Shown here piece after piece: positions 1 through 7,554 of a DNA stretch of 13,325 nt. Source of the stretch: Flavobacteriales bacterium (lineage in GTDB: Bacteria; Bacteroidota; Bacteroidia; Flavobacteriales; BACL11). Position 1 is the stretch's first letter; each line of letters starts with the position of its first letter. The stretch covers positions 1 to 13,325 of the forward strand of contig PCBP01000047.1 of NCBI GenBank assembly GCA_002730985.1. The letters are read 5' to 3'. A program made the translations under genes and the position numbers. The notes below the pieces were generated by a model. The model had not been told where the DNA came from and did not search any database. It worked only from the letters and a program-made list of their open reading frames with translations.

Positions 1-1697
1 ACACAGTTTACACCAATACCTTCAACATAAATACAAATTGTTTCTCCTGCTGTCATATTAATAGATACTGGAATATTAGACTGCTCTCCAGTAAAATTAG
101 CTAACAGTGCTGCTGAACCAGCTAACATCCATCCATTAGGGTCATCCTCATAGCCAAGTCCAGAACCTAATCTGTACCAGACATTTCCAGTACCAAAACC
201 TGCCATAGTAGGCTGGTCAATAGAAGTAATTTGTAAATCTGAAGTGGCAACAATATCAAATGCATTTGAAGCCCATTGTGTAGTCGTGTTTGGCGTACCA
301 GCTAGAGTCATAGCAGTACCATTATAACATGGAGTACCGCCTGAAACCGCTAAAGTAACACCTCCATTATCTAGACCAGGAACTGCATCGAAAGTAGTCC
401 CCACAAGAGTAATAACAGGAGTTGGATTAACAGTTACAGTAGTCACAGAAGTACATAAATTTACTGAGTCAGTAATAGTACAAGAATAAGTACCTGCAGC
501 TAAACCAGTAACAGTAGAAGTAGTTGCTCCATTATCCCATAACCAGAAGTCATTACCAAATGAATTGTTAACACCTGCACTAACACTTGCATCAAATGCA
601 CCATTACAAGAAGGCACGCTTACAACAGAAGAATAAGCAACATAAGGGTCGCAGAGATAAGCACAATTACCGTCATCTCCAGTTGCTAATGAATCAAAGT
701 TAAGAGCTAATGAATCCATACATCCATAAACTAGACATATAGTATTAATACCTAAAGCACCAAGGAAAGTACCTGCTCCTCCACCAGCGCTTGCGTTCGG
801 TCCAGCATTAACTCCTGCTAAAGCTAAAGTATCACCATTAATATCTGTAATAGACCAAAAAAGTTCTCCATCCCAAGTACCACCTCCTACAACAATATCA
901 TAACAATCATCATCCAAACATAACACTTCTGTTAAAAATTGGCCTGTGGTAAATGAAAATGGCCCATAAACGACACCAGTATTGTTTCCAGTTAAAGTCC
1001 ATGTTCCTCCATTTGATCCATCACCCCATGCATCTCCCATATTAAGATTTACAAATGTTCCATTACAATAAGAACAAGAACCATCATCTGTATTCGCACT
1101 TGCATCATAATTTAATGCAGTTGGGTCAGTACAACCATTGATTACAAGATATTCATCTACACAAACTTGATCAATTGCAATATCTCCTAAAACACCATTA
1201 CCATAAGTTGCTTCAAACATAATAGAAACATTACTACCGGCATAAGAAGATAGATCTACTTGAGTCCAGTTCCATTGATTACCTTGATCTCCGGACATAG
1301 TCCACTCAAGAGCACCATTAACAAAAACATTCAAAATACCAATATCACTACCAAACATGTGATTGTAGAATGATAAAGCTGGAGTAGCTAATGCAGAGAT
1401 ATCAATAGAATCAGATGTAATGTCAATAACCGGTGCAGGTGCGCCTGAAGTCTCATAATACATATAGAATCCACCACCTGTGATATCATCACTAGGACCT
1501 GTACCAGTAGTACCAGTTGAATAATCTTGATTATCCCAACCATTATTGGTCCAGCCAGGAGCACCTGAATCAAAAGATTCACAATAAGGAGCAGAACTCT
1601 GACTAAAAGCAAAAACATTAGCAAATAATACCATGGCAACTGCCATTAAGTAACCAAGGATTCTCCCAGGATTTTTTTTGTTGATTGTTGTTTTCAT
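1..1697 (-). CDS. Secreted modular surface protein with MAM domain and SprB-like repeat (3' end beyond window)
   Basis: This reading frame is open from an ATG at 1697 to the window edge: 565 codons, no stop, so the C-terminus is missing. Residues 1 to about 32 form a signal peptide (hydrophobic LMAVAMVLFANVFAFS). Residues about 35-180 resemble a MAM (meprin/A5/mu) adhesion domain, with SFYNHMFGSD near 110 and GDIAIDQVCVDE near 170. Two Asp-rich motifs of the type GCxDxxALNxDxxAxxDDGxC follow (about 187-208 and 324-345), common in Bacteroidota surface proteins and resembling calcium loops. Between them is a Gly/Trp-rich module with GDAWGDG and CLDDDCYDI. An SprB-like repeat spans about 363-425 (WLWDNGATTSTVTGLAAGTY). 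After about 460 comes a beta-rich stretch with WYRLGSGLGYEDD. A T9SS sorting domain would be expected beyond the window but is not seen. Likely an exported adhesin or matrix protein; its ligand is unknown. Confidence 0.9.
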   Translation of the reverse strand, partial: MKTTINKKNPGRILGYLMAVAMVLFANVFAFSQSSAPYCESFDSGAPGWTNNGWDNQDYSTGTTGTGPSDDITGGGFYMYYETSGAPAPVIDITSDSIDISALATPALSFYNHMFGSDIGILNVFVNGALEWTMSGDQGNQWNWTQVDLSSYAGSNVSIMFEATYGNGVLGDIAIDQVCVDEYLVINGCTDPTALNYDASANTDDGSCSYCNGTFVNLNMGDAWGDGSNGGTWTLTGNNTGVVYGPFSFTTGQFLTEVLCLDDDCYDIVVGGGTWDGELFWSITDINGDTLALAGVNAGPNASAGGGAGTFLGALGINTICLVYGCMDSLALNFDSLATGDDGNCAYLCDPYVAYSSVVSVPSCNGAFDASVSAGVNNSFGNDFWLWDNGATTSTVTGLAAGTYSCTITDSVNLCTSVTTVTVNPTPVITLVGTTFDAVPGLDNGGVTLAVSGGTPCYNGTAMTLAGTPNTTTQWASNAFDIVATSDLQITSIDQPTMAGFGTGNVWYRLGSGLGYEDDPNGWMLAGSAALLANFTGEQSNIPVSINMTAGETICIYVEGIGVNC

Positions 1698-1741
1698 AAT
1701 AATTGTTTTAATTAAACGAGATTAAATTTAGTTAAATATGT

Positions 1742-1773
1742 AAAAAACCACTATACACTGTGTATAATGGTTT
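1742..1773 (-). terminator. Strong hairpin plus U tract (terminator, attenuator or 5' stem-loop)
   Basis: The arms at 1745-1758 and 1760-1773 are 14 bp long and complementary except at one position, around a single central base. In RNA this gives about 13 pairs closed by a CAG triloop. On the minus strand the odd position becomes a G-U pair and the stem runs into six U residues (1747-1742), the form of an intrinsic terminator. On the plus strand the same position is a C/A mismatch and no U tract follows. It lies about 48 bp upstream of the ATG at 1697. It could end a small upstream transcript, attenuate the downstream gene, form a protective 5' stem-loop, or be a protein operator in DNA. Confidence 0.5.
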
Positions 1774-1864
1774 GATTACCAAAAATAAATAACGACAGAA
1801 AACCGCATAAACACGGAAATAAAACGCAGGCAGGTATAACCTGAAAAAAGTAGCTTTGCTTCAT
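1751..1864 (-). CDS. Possible 37-residue hydrophobic small protein or leader peptide
   Basis: An ATG at 1864, preceded by an A-rich stretch (AAACTTAAAACAAT), opens a 37-codon frame ending at a TAG inside the downstream palindrome. The predicted peptide begins MKQSYFFQVIPACVLF and is largely hydrophobic, with three cysteines, so it could span a membrane. Its stop lying inside the terminator-like hairpin is the geometry of a leader peptide in attenuation, but I see no run of one amino acid's codons. The frame coincides with the candidate structured RNA, so the open frame may be accidental. I recognise no homologue. Confidence 0.15.
   Translation of the reverse strand: MKQSYFFQVIPACVLFPCLCGFLSLFIFGNQTIIHSV
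1780..1787 (-). promoter_or_regulatory. Bacteroidota -7 promoter-like motif TATTTTTG
   Basis: On the minus strand this reads TATTTTTG, an exact fit to the Bacteroidota -7 consensus TAnnTTTG. No clear TTG lies at the expected -33 distance. Transcription would start near 1773, placing the palindrome at the very 5' end of the mRNA for the MAM protein gene. The motif is short in AT-rich DNA and could be chance. Confidence 0.3.
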
Positions 1865-1897
1865 ATTGTTTTAAGTTTCTTGTCGTAAACTTGGCCA

Positions 1898-1927
1898 TAA
1901 AAATAATAAAAAAAATTTATCCTGCAA
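1898..1927 (-). promoter_or_regulatory. Promoter-like TTG-N19-TATTTTTA
   Basis: On the minus strand a TTG (1927-1925) is followed after 19 bases by TATTTTTA (1905-1898). Spacing matches the Bacteroidota TTG / TAnnTTTG promoter, with one mismatch in the last base of the -7 element. A start near 1893 would produce an RNA beginning at the edge of the structured region. Confidence 0.3.
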
Positions 1928-2083
1928 CTTTTTTTATAAAATTTTAACTTTAATTGCTTAAGTATAATACAGGAGTATCCTCAATTAGAATTATATTGCT
2001 AAACGTTCTTTAATCATTTGACCGTATCGGGATTACATATCCTAAAACAATAAGAATACACACTATAATATCTAATATTACTT

Positions 2084-2091
2084 TATATTTG
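2084..2091 (+). promoter_or_regulatory. Bacteroidota -7 promoter-like motif TATATTTG
   Basis: TATATTTG fits the TAnnTTTG consensus and lies 21 bp before the ATG at 2113, predicting an A-rich leader of about 15 nt (ATTAAAAGAAGAATAT). I see no TTG at the -33 position. The position makes it the best candidate for the surface-protein gene and perhaps the TPR gene behind it. Confidence 0.4.
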
Positions 2092-2112
2092 TAAACATTA
2101 AAAGAAGAATAT

Positions 2113-4485
2113 ATGAGACAATTACTCTTGATTTTTACAATTATGCTTTTTAATTCTATTATAGTAAGTGGCGCTTCTATTTGTAATAAGAATGTGACAC
2201 AAGCATTAGTAGGTTTCGAGCCTGATCCAGTATATGCACCTATGATCTGGGCATATGACACATTAAGTTTAACAAATACAAGTAACTGTGATATTAGGGT
2301 CCGTCCAGAATTTGATATTATGCATGATAGTCTGGCAATAGGGGCAACAGATTTTGATTTAAAATGGTATAATCCCTATATATCTTCCTGGTCCTCTATG
2401 ACATATAATATTGCAAGTAATGGGCATGCTCTAGGTATATGGGGTTTAGGTGGAGATACTACTGGGATAATAATTAACCCTGGAACTACATACCAGGTAA
2501 TTATCAGAATTAGATTAAGACCAAGTGCGAATTATGGATCTTATTCTGCACTCTGGGAAACTAATGAGGTAGATAGCATAGGAAACCTTATTCAAAACCT
2601 AGATCTAGATTCTACTTCCTTAGACTATGTAGATTGTTCAGTCTTTGAAGTTGAAAGTTCCTACTTTTCAGAAATTACTTGTTTTAATGCCAATGATGGC
2701 AATGCTAGCGTTCTATCAATTGACAATGGAAGTGGTGACTATATATATGCATGGAATAATGGTGACACGAATAATACAATAAGCAATCTAAATGCTGGAA
2801 ATTATTATTGCATTGTTACAGATATGAATTGGCAAGAATGTTCTGATAGCATTGGATTTCTAATCTCTGAACCGAATCCAATAACGATTCTAATCGATTC
2901 AATATCAAACATAAGTACTTATGGCTCAAATGATGGTCTAATCTATATCTCATCAACCGGAGGAAGTGGAATGATTAGCGCAATGTGGACTAGTGATAAT
3001 GGATTTTCATCTAACAATGAAGACATCCTAAATCTTGAAGCTGGATTCTATTATTTAGAAATTACAGATAACAACTCATGCTCTTATCTTGATACAGTTG
3101 AGCTTACCCAACCTTCTTCATTATGGATGAATCTTGATTTAATTATAAATGCCTCATGCTTTGACTCTTGTAATGGAACATTAAATATTACTGCAAATGG
3201 TGGAGACTCTACATACATGTATAACTGGACGGGTCCTAATGGCTTTACATCAACTAACAATAACTTAGATAATCTATGTAATGGTACTTATATAATTACA
3301 GTGTATGATGGAATAACAACTCTAAAAGATACATTTAACATATACCAACCCCAACCAATAACAGCGAATCTCTCAGTTGACTCTATTATTTGTCATAATG
3401 GCACCTCTCAAGCAGAGATAAATGTTTGGGGAGGAACGCAACCACTAATATACAATTGGTCAAACGGAAGTAATAGCTATATTACAACTTTTGCCTCTGG
3501 CACTTACTCAATAAGTGTTACTGATCAAAATGGCTGCTATATTAGCCAATTTTTCTCGCTTACAAATCCTGATCCAATAATTAACACAACCACATCGACA
3601 ACGGTTAGTTGTTTTGGGGGAAATAATGGTAGTGCAGGCATTAACACAACAAATGGAGGAACAGCTCCTTATTCTTATCTCTGGTCAGATGGCCAAAATA
3701 CTAATATAGCAAGTGGATTATTTGCCGGAACATATTATTGTACAATAACTGATATTAATGGTTGTTCAGATTATATATCTGTAGATGTATTGGAACCAGA
3801 TGAGATAATTAATACGACCTCCTCAATTGATGCAAGTTGTTATGACAATTGTGATGGAAGCATTTCAATAACTACGAACGGAGGAAATCCACCATATATT
3901 TACACATGGGATGATGGGCAAACAACTCAGACTGCAACTGGTTTATGCGCAGGATTCTACAATGTAACGATAACAGATGCTAATAATTGCTCGACAATCA
4001 ATTCAGCTGTTGTTAATGAACCTAGCCCAATACTAATTAATATTTTGATAAATGGAAATAGCCTTATAGCTACTAGTGGGTTCTCATCTTATCAATGGTA
4101 TAATGCAAATGGGACACTAATCCCTGGGGCCACATCAGAAATTTTTAACCCCACCTCAATGGGAGAATACTATGTTGTTGTAACTAATAATAATTGTGAA
4201 GAAACTTCTTATGTGATAAATTATAATATTAATGGGTTAAATAATCTTAATCAAAGTATAAAAATATATCCAAATCCAACAAATGGCTTTCTTACAGTTG
4301 AGACAAGCAGCGCTGTGAATCTCACATTTATGAACTCCATAGGAAATGAACTTTTAGAGGTTGAAAACAATTATAATGAATTGAATTCAACAAGCTTAGA
4401 TTTATCTACTTTTGCGAAAGGGATCTATCTTATGAAGATTAAACAAAATAATCAGATTATGAATTACAAAATTATACTTCAATAA
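2113..4485 (+). CDS. Secreted SprB-repeat surface protein with T9SS type A sorting domain
   Basis: The 790-residue product starts with a signal peptide (LLLIFTIMLFNSIIVSGA, cleavage near 20-21). Residues about 22-185 form a beta-rich domain I do not recognise. Six SprB-like repeats follow, about 73-82 residues apart from about 188 to 640. Each has a Gly/Asn-rich start, a W(S/D)(D/N)G-type centre, an AGxYxxxITDxNxC segment and a short EPxPI linker. Conserved cysteines begin copies 1 and 3-6 (C190, C349, C427, C500, C576); copy 2 lacks this cysteine. An Ig-like stretch (about 645-700, YQWYNANG, GEYYVVVTNNNC) precedes the sorting domain from 716, with IKIYPNPTNG and a C-terminal KGIYLMKI. Such domains direct outer-membrane export by T9SS. 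The role is probably adhesion or gliding, as with SprB of Flavobacterium, but this protein is far shorter than SprB. Confidence 0.93.
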   Translation: MRQLLLIFTIMLFNSIIVSGASICNKNVTQALVGFEPDPVYAPMIWAYDTLSLTNTSNCDIRVRPEFDIMHDSLAIGATDFDLKWYNPYISSWSSMTYNIASNGHALGIWGLGGDTTGIIINPGTTYQVIIRIRLRPSANYGSYSALWETNEVDSIGNLIQNLDLDSTSLDYVDCSVFEVESSYFSEITCFNANDGNASVLSIDNGSGDYIYAWNNGDTNNTISNLNAGNYYCIVTDMNWQECSDSIGFLISEPNPITILIDSISNISTYGSNDGLIYISSTGGSGMISAMWTSDNGFSSNNEDILNLEAGFYYLEITDNNSCSYLDTVELTQPSSLWMNLDLIINASCFDSCNGTLNITANGGDSTYMYNWTGPNGFTSTNNNLDNLCNGTYIITVYDGITTLKDTFNIYQPQPITANLSVDSIICHNGTSQAEINVWGGTQPLIYNWSNGSNSYITTFASGTYSISVTDQNGCYISQFFSLTNPDPIINTTTSTTVSCFGGNNGSAGINTTNGGTAPYSYLWSDGQNTNIASGLFAGTYYCTITDINGCSDYISVDVLEPDEIINTTSSIDASCYDNCDGSISITTNGGNPPYIYTWDDGQTTQTATGLCAGFYNVTITDANNCSTINSAVVNEPSPILINILINGNSLIATSGFSSYQWYNANGTLIPGATSEIFNPTSMGEYYVVVTNNNCEETSYVINYNINGLNNLNQSIKIYPNPTNGFLTVETSSAVNLTFMNSIGNELLEVENNYNELNSTSLDLSTFAKGIYLMKIKQNNQIMNYKIILQ
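2680..4030 (+). repeat. Array of six SprB-like protein repeats
   Basis: These are protein-level repeats inside the 790-residue surface protein; DNA copies have diverged and are not tandem duplicates. Copies begin near residues 188, 264, 345, 421, 495 and 571. Copies 5 and 6 are most alike (WSDGQNTNIASGLFAGTYY against WDDGQTTQTATGLCAGFYN). Copies 2 and 3 carry a variant centre, with SDNGFSS and GPNGFTS. Confidence 0.85.
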
Positions 4486-4528
4486 TTTTTTATAATTTGG
4501 CAACCTGAAAAGCAAAAAATAAAAAATA

Positions 4529-6133
4529 ATGAAAAGAATCCTGTTTTTAATAGCTATAATATCTACCATAAGTATAAATATTGTTCTAGCATCTGCTATT
4601 GATACTTCGTTTTCTGAAGGGCTTATTGCCTTTGATTGGACGCCAATCTCAGATGTAGATAAGACCATGCAATATGAAAAACAAAGAGATCTAACAAAAA
4701 GATCAATTGACCAAGCAAAACTTGCAGCTGAGCACTATACTTCAGCAGTATCTTTAATGAAAAGCCAAGAGTATATTGCTGCAATTAAGGAATTCCAGGC
4801 GGCAATGAAGCGCTACAAAAGAGCGAAGCTCAGTGCTGACGCCATGAATTTTATTTATACAAATATGGCTCTCTCCTATGCTAACTCTGGCAATAAACAA
4901 GACCTAACGCAGGCAGAAAGATTATTAAATCTAATAACATCTAAAGCATATAATGATGACAGATGGACGTATAATATTGCTATAGCCCATTCTTTGGCAG
5001 GTAGTCCAGATGAAGCAGCTTCATTACTAAGTTCCCTAATTAGAAAAGATCAATTTAATTTTCAAGCATATGTAACTTTAGAGGCAATTTACAGAAATTC
5101 TGGTAATGAGGATGAAGCAGATAGAGTGATGGAAAGAATGAATACTGCTGAAGAGAAACTAAATAAAAAGAATCAAAAATCTACTGTAAATAACGCTAAA
5201 ATTAAGGCTGATAAAAAAATAAATAAATTTATGCCTAGAGGTAAAAAGCCAGATATTACAAATGTTAAAATTGTAAAAACTGATGATCATTTGCAATTTA
5301 ATAAAGTTGAAAGAATTGATGAAAGAAGTATGGTGCAAATCCATGAGGGAATTCGTGACTATGACAAAGGAGTCAAGTTTCTATCAAGAAGAGAATATAA
5401 AACAGCACAAAACCATCTAAAAAATGCTGAAAAGAAATTAAAAAGAGGAAAAATCACTGATGACGGATTAAATTTCGCTAGAGCTAATCTAGCAATTTCT
5501 CATCTAGCTACTGAAGAAAAACGTGGGGTAGGACAGGCTAAAAGGTATCTAAAAGGATTGACCGGAAAATTGTATGACACAAGGGGTTGGACTTATAATA
5601 TGGCTATTGCATATTACCAACTTGCTTTTATGTTAGCGCGTGAAAATAAAAAAGAAGGAACAAGAAAATGGACAAATCCAACTGCTGCAGAAAACCTTAA
5701 GATATCTATAAAACTATTTCAAAAATCAATTAAGCAAGATAAATTATTCTTACCTGCTTATGAGAACTTAATTTACATTTATAAAGAACAGAGTGACAAC
5801 AAGAAAGCTGAAACTATTGGAAATGCTCTAAAGAAAGCAAGAACAGACTTAATGCAATCTTTCAGTAAAGAAGAGCAACTAGCTCAAGGTGGCAGCGCTT
5901 ATATCTTTAGAATTAACCTAGGAACCTTTGGTCGTTTTGATACTCCTGCGCATTTATTTAATGAGCCAAATGTAATTGCAATCCCTATGTCAGAAGGAAC
6001 TACTGCCTACTTATCTGGATTATTTTACAGCTCAGATGAGGCTCTCAATTATCAAAGAAGAATGCAAGAAAAAGGGTATGAAAATTCATTCATTGTTGCC
6101 TATAAAGATGGAGAAGCTTTTACAGAATTCTAA
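4529..6133 (+). CDS. Periplasmic TPR-like protein with internal duplication and C-terminal SPOR-like domain
   Basis: The 534-residue product has a signal peptide (ILFLIAIISTISINIVLASA) and no lipobox cysteine. Two TPR-like alpha-helical modules follow. Residues 69-158 and 277-366 align without gaps over 90 columns, sharing EY, LNF/MNF, ALS/AIS, AKRYL/AERLL and WTYN(I/M)AIA, so the module arose by duplication. A Lys-rich linker (about 205-270) separates them. The C-terminal 75 residues (YIFRINLGTFGRF, YLSGLFYSSDEALNYQRRM, FIVAYKDGEAF) resemble the SPOR-like domain of Bacteroidota, which in SPOR proteins binds glycan strands of peptidoglycan. It starts 43 bp after the surface-protein gene, so co-transcription is likely; a near-consensus TATAATTTG at 4491-4499 could be an internal promoter. 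It may be a wall-anchored scaffold for the surface protein or its secretion; this is inference. Confidence 0.85.
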   Translation: MKRILFLIAIISTISINIVLASAIDTSFSEGLIAFDWTPISDVDKTMQYEKQRDLTKRSIDQAKLAAEHYTSAVSLMKSQEYIAAIKEFQAAMKRYKRAKLSADAMNFIYTNMALSYANSGNKQDLTQAERLLNLITSKAYNDDRWTYNIAIAHSLAGSPDEAASLLSSLIRKDQFNFQAYVTLEAIYRNSGNEDEADRVMERMNTAEEKLNKKNQKSTVNNAKIKADKKINKFMPRGKKPDITNVKIVKTDDHLQFNKVERIDERSMVQIHEGIRDYDKGVKFLSRREYKTAQNHLKNAEKKLKRGKITDDGLNFARANLAISHLATEEKRGVGQAKRYLKGLTGKLYDTRGWTYNMAIAYYQLAFMLARENKKEGTRKWTNPTAAENLKISIKLFQKSIKQDKLFLPAYENLIYIYKEQSDNKKAETIGNALKKARTDLMQSFSKEEQLAQGGSAYIFRINLGTFGRFDTPAHLFNEPNVIAIPMSEGTTAYLSGLFYSSDEALNYQRRMQEKGYENSFIVAYKDGEAFTEF

Positions 6134-7554
6134 TAATCTGTAAAATTTGTAAATGGGAAAGTTCTAAGCCCCACCGAATAAAACAATAAATTTTGATCTA
6201 ATAGATCAGATTTTTTTCTTCTATAATAAAGAGATCCGAACAAATCAAAGCCTTTTAATCTAAAGGATATCTCTGGGTGAAAAGAAAAGATAGTTGTACT
6301 TACACCCTGTCCATTAAAATTACCAGAAGAATATTGGCCACCAGTGCTAGCCTCCAAATCTGATTCAAAAATATTCTGTCCGTAATGGGTATCTAATGAA
6401 TCTAGACCAACATTAGCAATCATAGTTTTAATCTTATATCTCCACTTTCCTTTCCGTATTTCTATAATACTTATAAGTTCCTTAAAATTAGCCCCAAGAG
6501 GATGCGCTAATGCTTGGTTTGTATGAGCATAATTTTGTAAAATAGTCCTGTGCCCATAAGTATAGGGTTGCACTTGATTATACTCAATTAAGCACTTAAG
6601 ATTATCTATCTGACCTTTTAAACCTAACTGATAACCAAATTTATTTTGAAAAAATCCATTAGAATTTTCTACAGTATATCCATCATCTCCATCCGAAGCT
6701 CTAGAAATATTCAAATCATCTAACATGAACTGACCATACAAAATTGTCTTGCTAAATCTTACATTAAAATTAGCCCCCATTAAAGCATTACCCCTACTAG
6801 ATTGCTTTGAGAATTCTACTGGCCTATAAAATATCACAGGATTCAAATATGCCAACTCATATCCATTATTTGCACCCTCTGATTTAGACTGCCATAATAT
6901 AGACTCAAAGACACCAACATGAATCTTCTGTGTAATAGCAAAATCTAAATAATGTATAGTAGCATGTTTCTTTCTGCCATAATCAAGCATATTTGGATTA
7001 AGGAATGTAGTATAAAGGTTGTAATATTTAACAGGACCAAATTTAGTAGAGAGTCTGACATATGGATAAGAAGATGCTAGATTAGACAATAATAAAGATT
7101 GATAACCATCACCTATAAAATGTCTGCCATTTCCAATATCTAATGCAATAAATTTATTTACTAAATACTTAATATTAAATTGCAACCTACTATCCTTTAA
7201 GCCAAATCCAGGATAATAGATTCCTAACGAATCTTGATAACGTTGAATCTCAGAATTATAATCTCCAGCAAGATAATCATAGCAGGCAATAAGCATAAAT
7301 TTATTTTTAATCCTATTTTCAAATTTTATTCCTAATAAATAAGTGCTATAAACGTCATTCTTATTACTGCTTGAGCTCTCTGCAAAAAACCTTGGGGAAA
7401 CACTCAAATTCTGAGTAGTATCAAAATCATTTGTATTTGCATCTGAGAAGAAATCGCTAACTTGATTTTCTAGGCTAGCACGAAATATATCAGACTGAGC
7501 AAGAGCACAAAAAGAATAAAACACAAAAAGAAAGATCTTAATAAGCTTTCTCAT
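6130..7554 (-). CDS. Wzi/RemB-like outer-membrane beta-barrel (capsule assembly / gliding)
   Basis: The 474-residue product has a signal peptide cleaved after ALA19 and then beta-strand-rich sequence ending in an aromatic residue, as in outer-membrane barrels. Motifs typical of the Bacteroidota branch of the capsule-assembly Wzi family (which includes proteins named RemB) are visible: RHFIGDGYQSLLLSN (144-158), HYLD (201-204), AYLNPVIFYRPVEFS (235-249) and NYAHTNQALAHPLGANF (341-357). Wzi of Escherichia coli is a surface lectin that holds capsule; RemB of Flavobacterium johnsoniae is a motility-related outer-membrane protein. Its ATG lies inside the end of the WcaJ-like gene (17-bp overlap, GGAG directly before ATG), so translation is probably coupled. 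Position as last gene of the polysaccharide operon favours a capsule or exopolysaccharide role, but RemB-like gliding cannot be excluded. Confidence 0.85.
   Translation of the reverse strand: MRKLIKIFLFVFYSFCALAQSDIFRASLENQVSDFFSDANTNDFDTTQNLSVSPRFFAESSSSNKNDVYSTYLLGIKFENRIKNKFMLIACYDYLAGDYNSEIQRYQDSLGIYYPGFGLKDSRLQFNIKYLVNKFIALDIGNGRHFIGDGYQSLLLSNLASSYPYVRLSTKFGPVKYYNLYTTFLNPNMLDYGRKKHATIHYLDFAITQKIHVGVFESILWQSKSEGANNGYELAYLNPVIFYRPVEFSKQSSRGNALMGANFNVRFSKTILYGQFMLDDLNISRASDGDDGYTVENSNGFFQNKFGYQLGLKGQIDNLKCLIEYNQVQPYTYGHRTILQNYAHTNQALAHPLGANFKELISIIEIRKGKWRYKIKTMIANVGLDSLDTHYGQNIFESDLEASTGGQYSSGNFNGQGVSTTIFSFHPEISFRLKGFDLFGSLYYRRKKSDLLDQNLLFYSVGLRTFPFTNFTDY

Larger units (their letters stand above)
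1748..1893 (-). ncRNA. Candidate structured small RNA or leader RNA
   Basis: The segment has nested inverted repeats. A closing stem pairs 1792-1801 with 1876-1886 (ACGACA/TGTCGT plus GAAA/TTTC, with one bulged base). Inside are small hairpins at 1803-1816, 1831-1843 (CAGGT/ACCTG) and 1852-1860. The 1803-1816 hairpin has five pairs on the minus strand only because two are G-U; on the plus strand those are mismatches. A TTG-N19-TATTTTTA promoter-like motif lies just upstream (1898-1927) and the U-tract hairpin just downstream. Together these suggest a transcript of roughly 150 nt, either free-standing or a leader of the MAM protein gene. It matches no RNA family I recognise, and the individual hairpins are short, so chance pairing remains possible. 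Confidence 0.3.
1698..2112. other. Divergent intergenic region, 415 bp
   Basis: This gap separates two divergently read surface-protein genes. Its left half (about 1738-1893) is dense in inverted repeats and promoter-like motifs, described separately. It also looks less AT-rich than its surroundings around 1800-1845. The right half (about 1930-2083) is AT-rich; I see no convincing gene, repeat or RNA there, apart from the promoter-like motif just before the rightward gene. Short open frames crossing 2010-2261 are antisense shadows of the gene starting at 2113. Confidence 0.8.

Noticed and set aside
1388..1639. 83-codon minus-strand frame rich in Leu and Val
   Set aside because: It is an alternative frame inside the signal peptide and MAM domain region; its low-complexity Leu/Val/Ile content is a by-product of the real coding frame.
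1853..1859. GCAAAGC on the minus strand, recalling the c-di-GMP-I riboswitch core
   Set aside because: The other conserved parts of that riboswitch (the GGGCAAACC-type segment and GAAA tetraloop hairpin in the right order) are not present, so seven bases alone are not enough.
2680..4030. CRISPR-like or tandem DNA repeats in the SprB region
   Set aside because: The periodicity is at protein level only (73-82 residues, diverged DNA) and lies within one intact coding frame.
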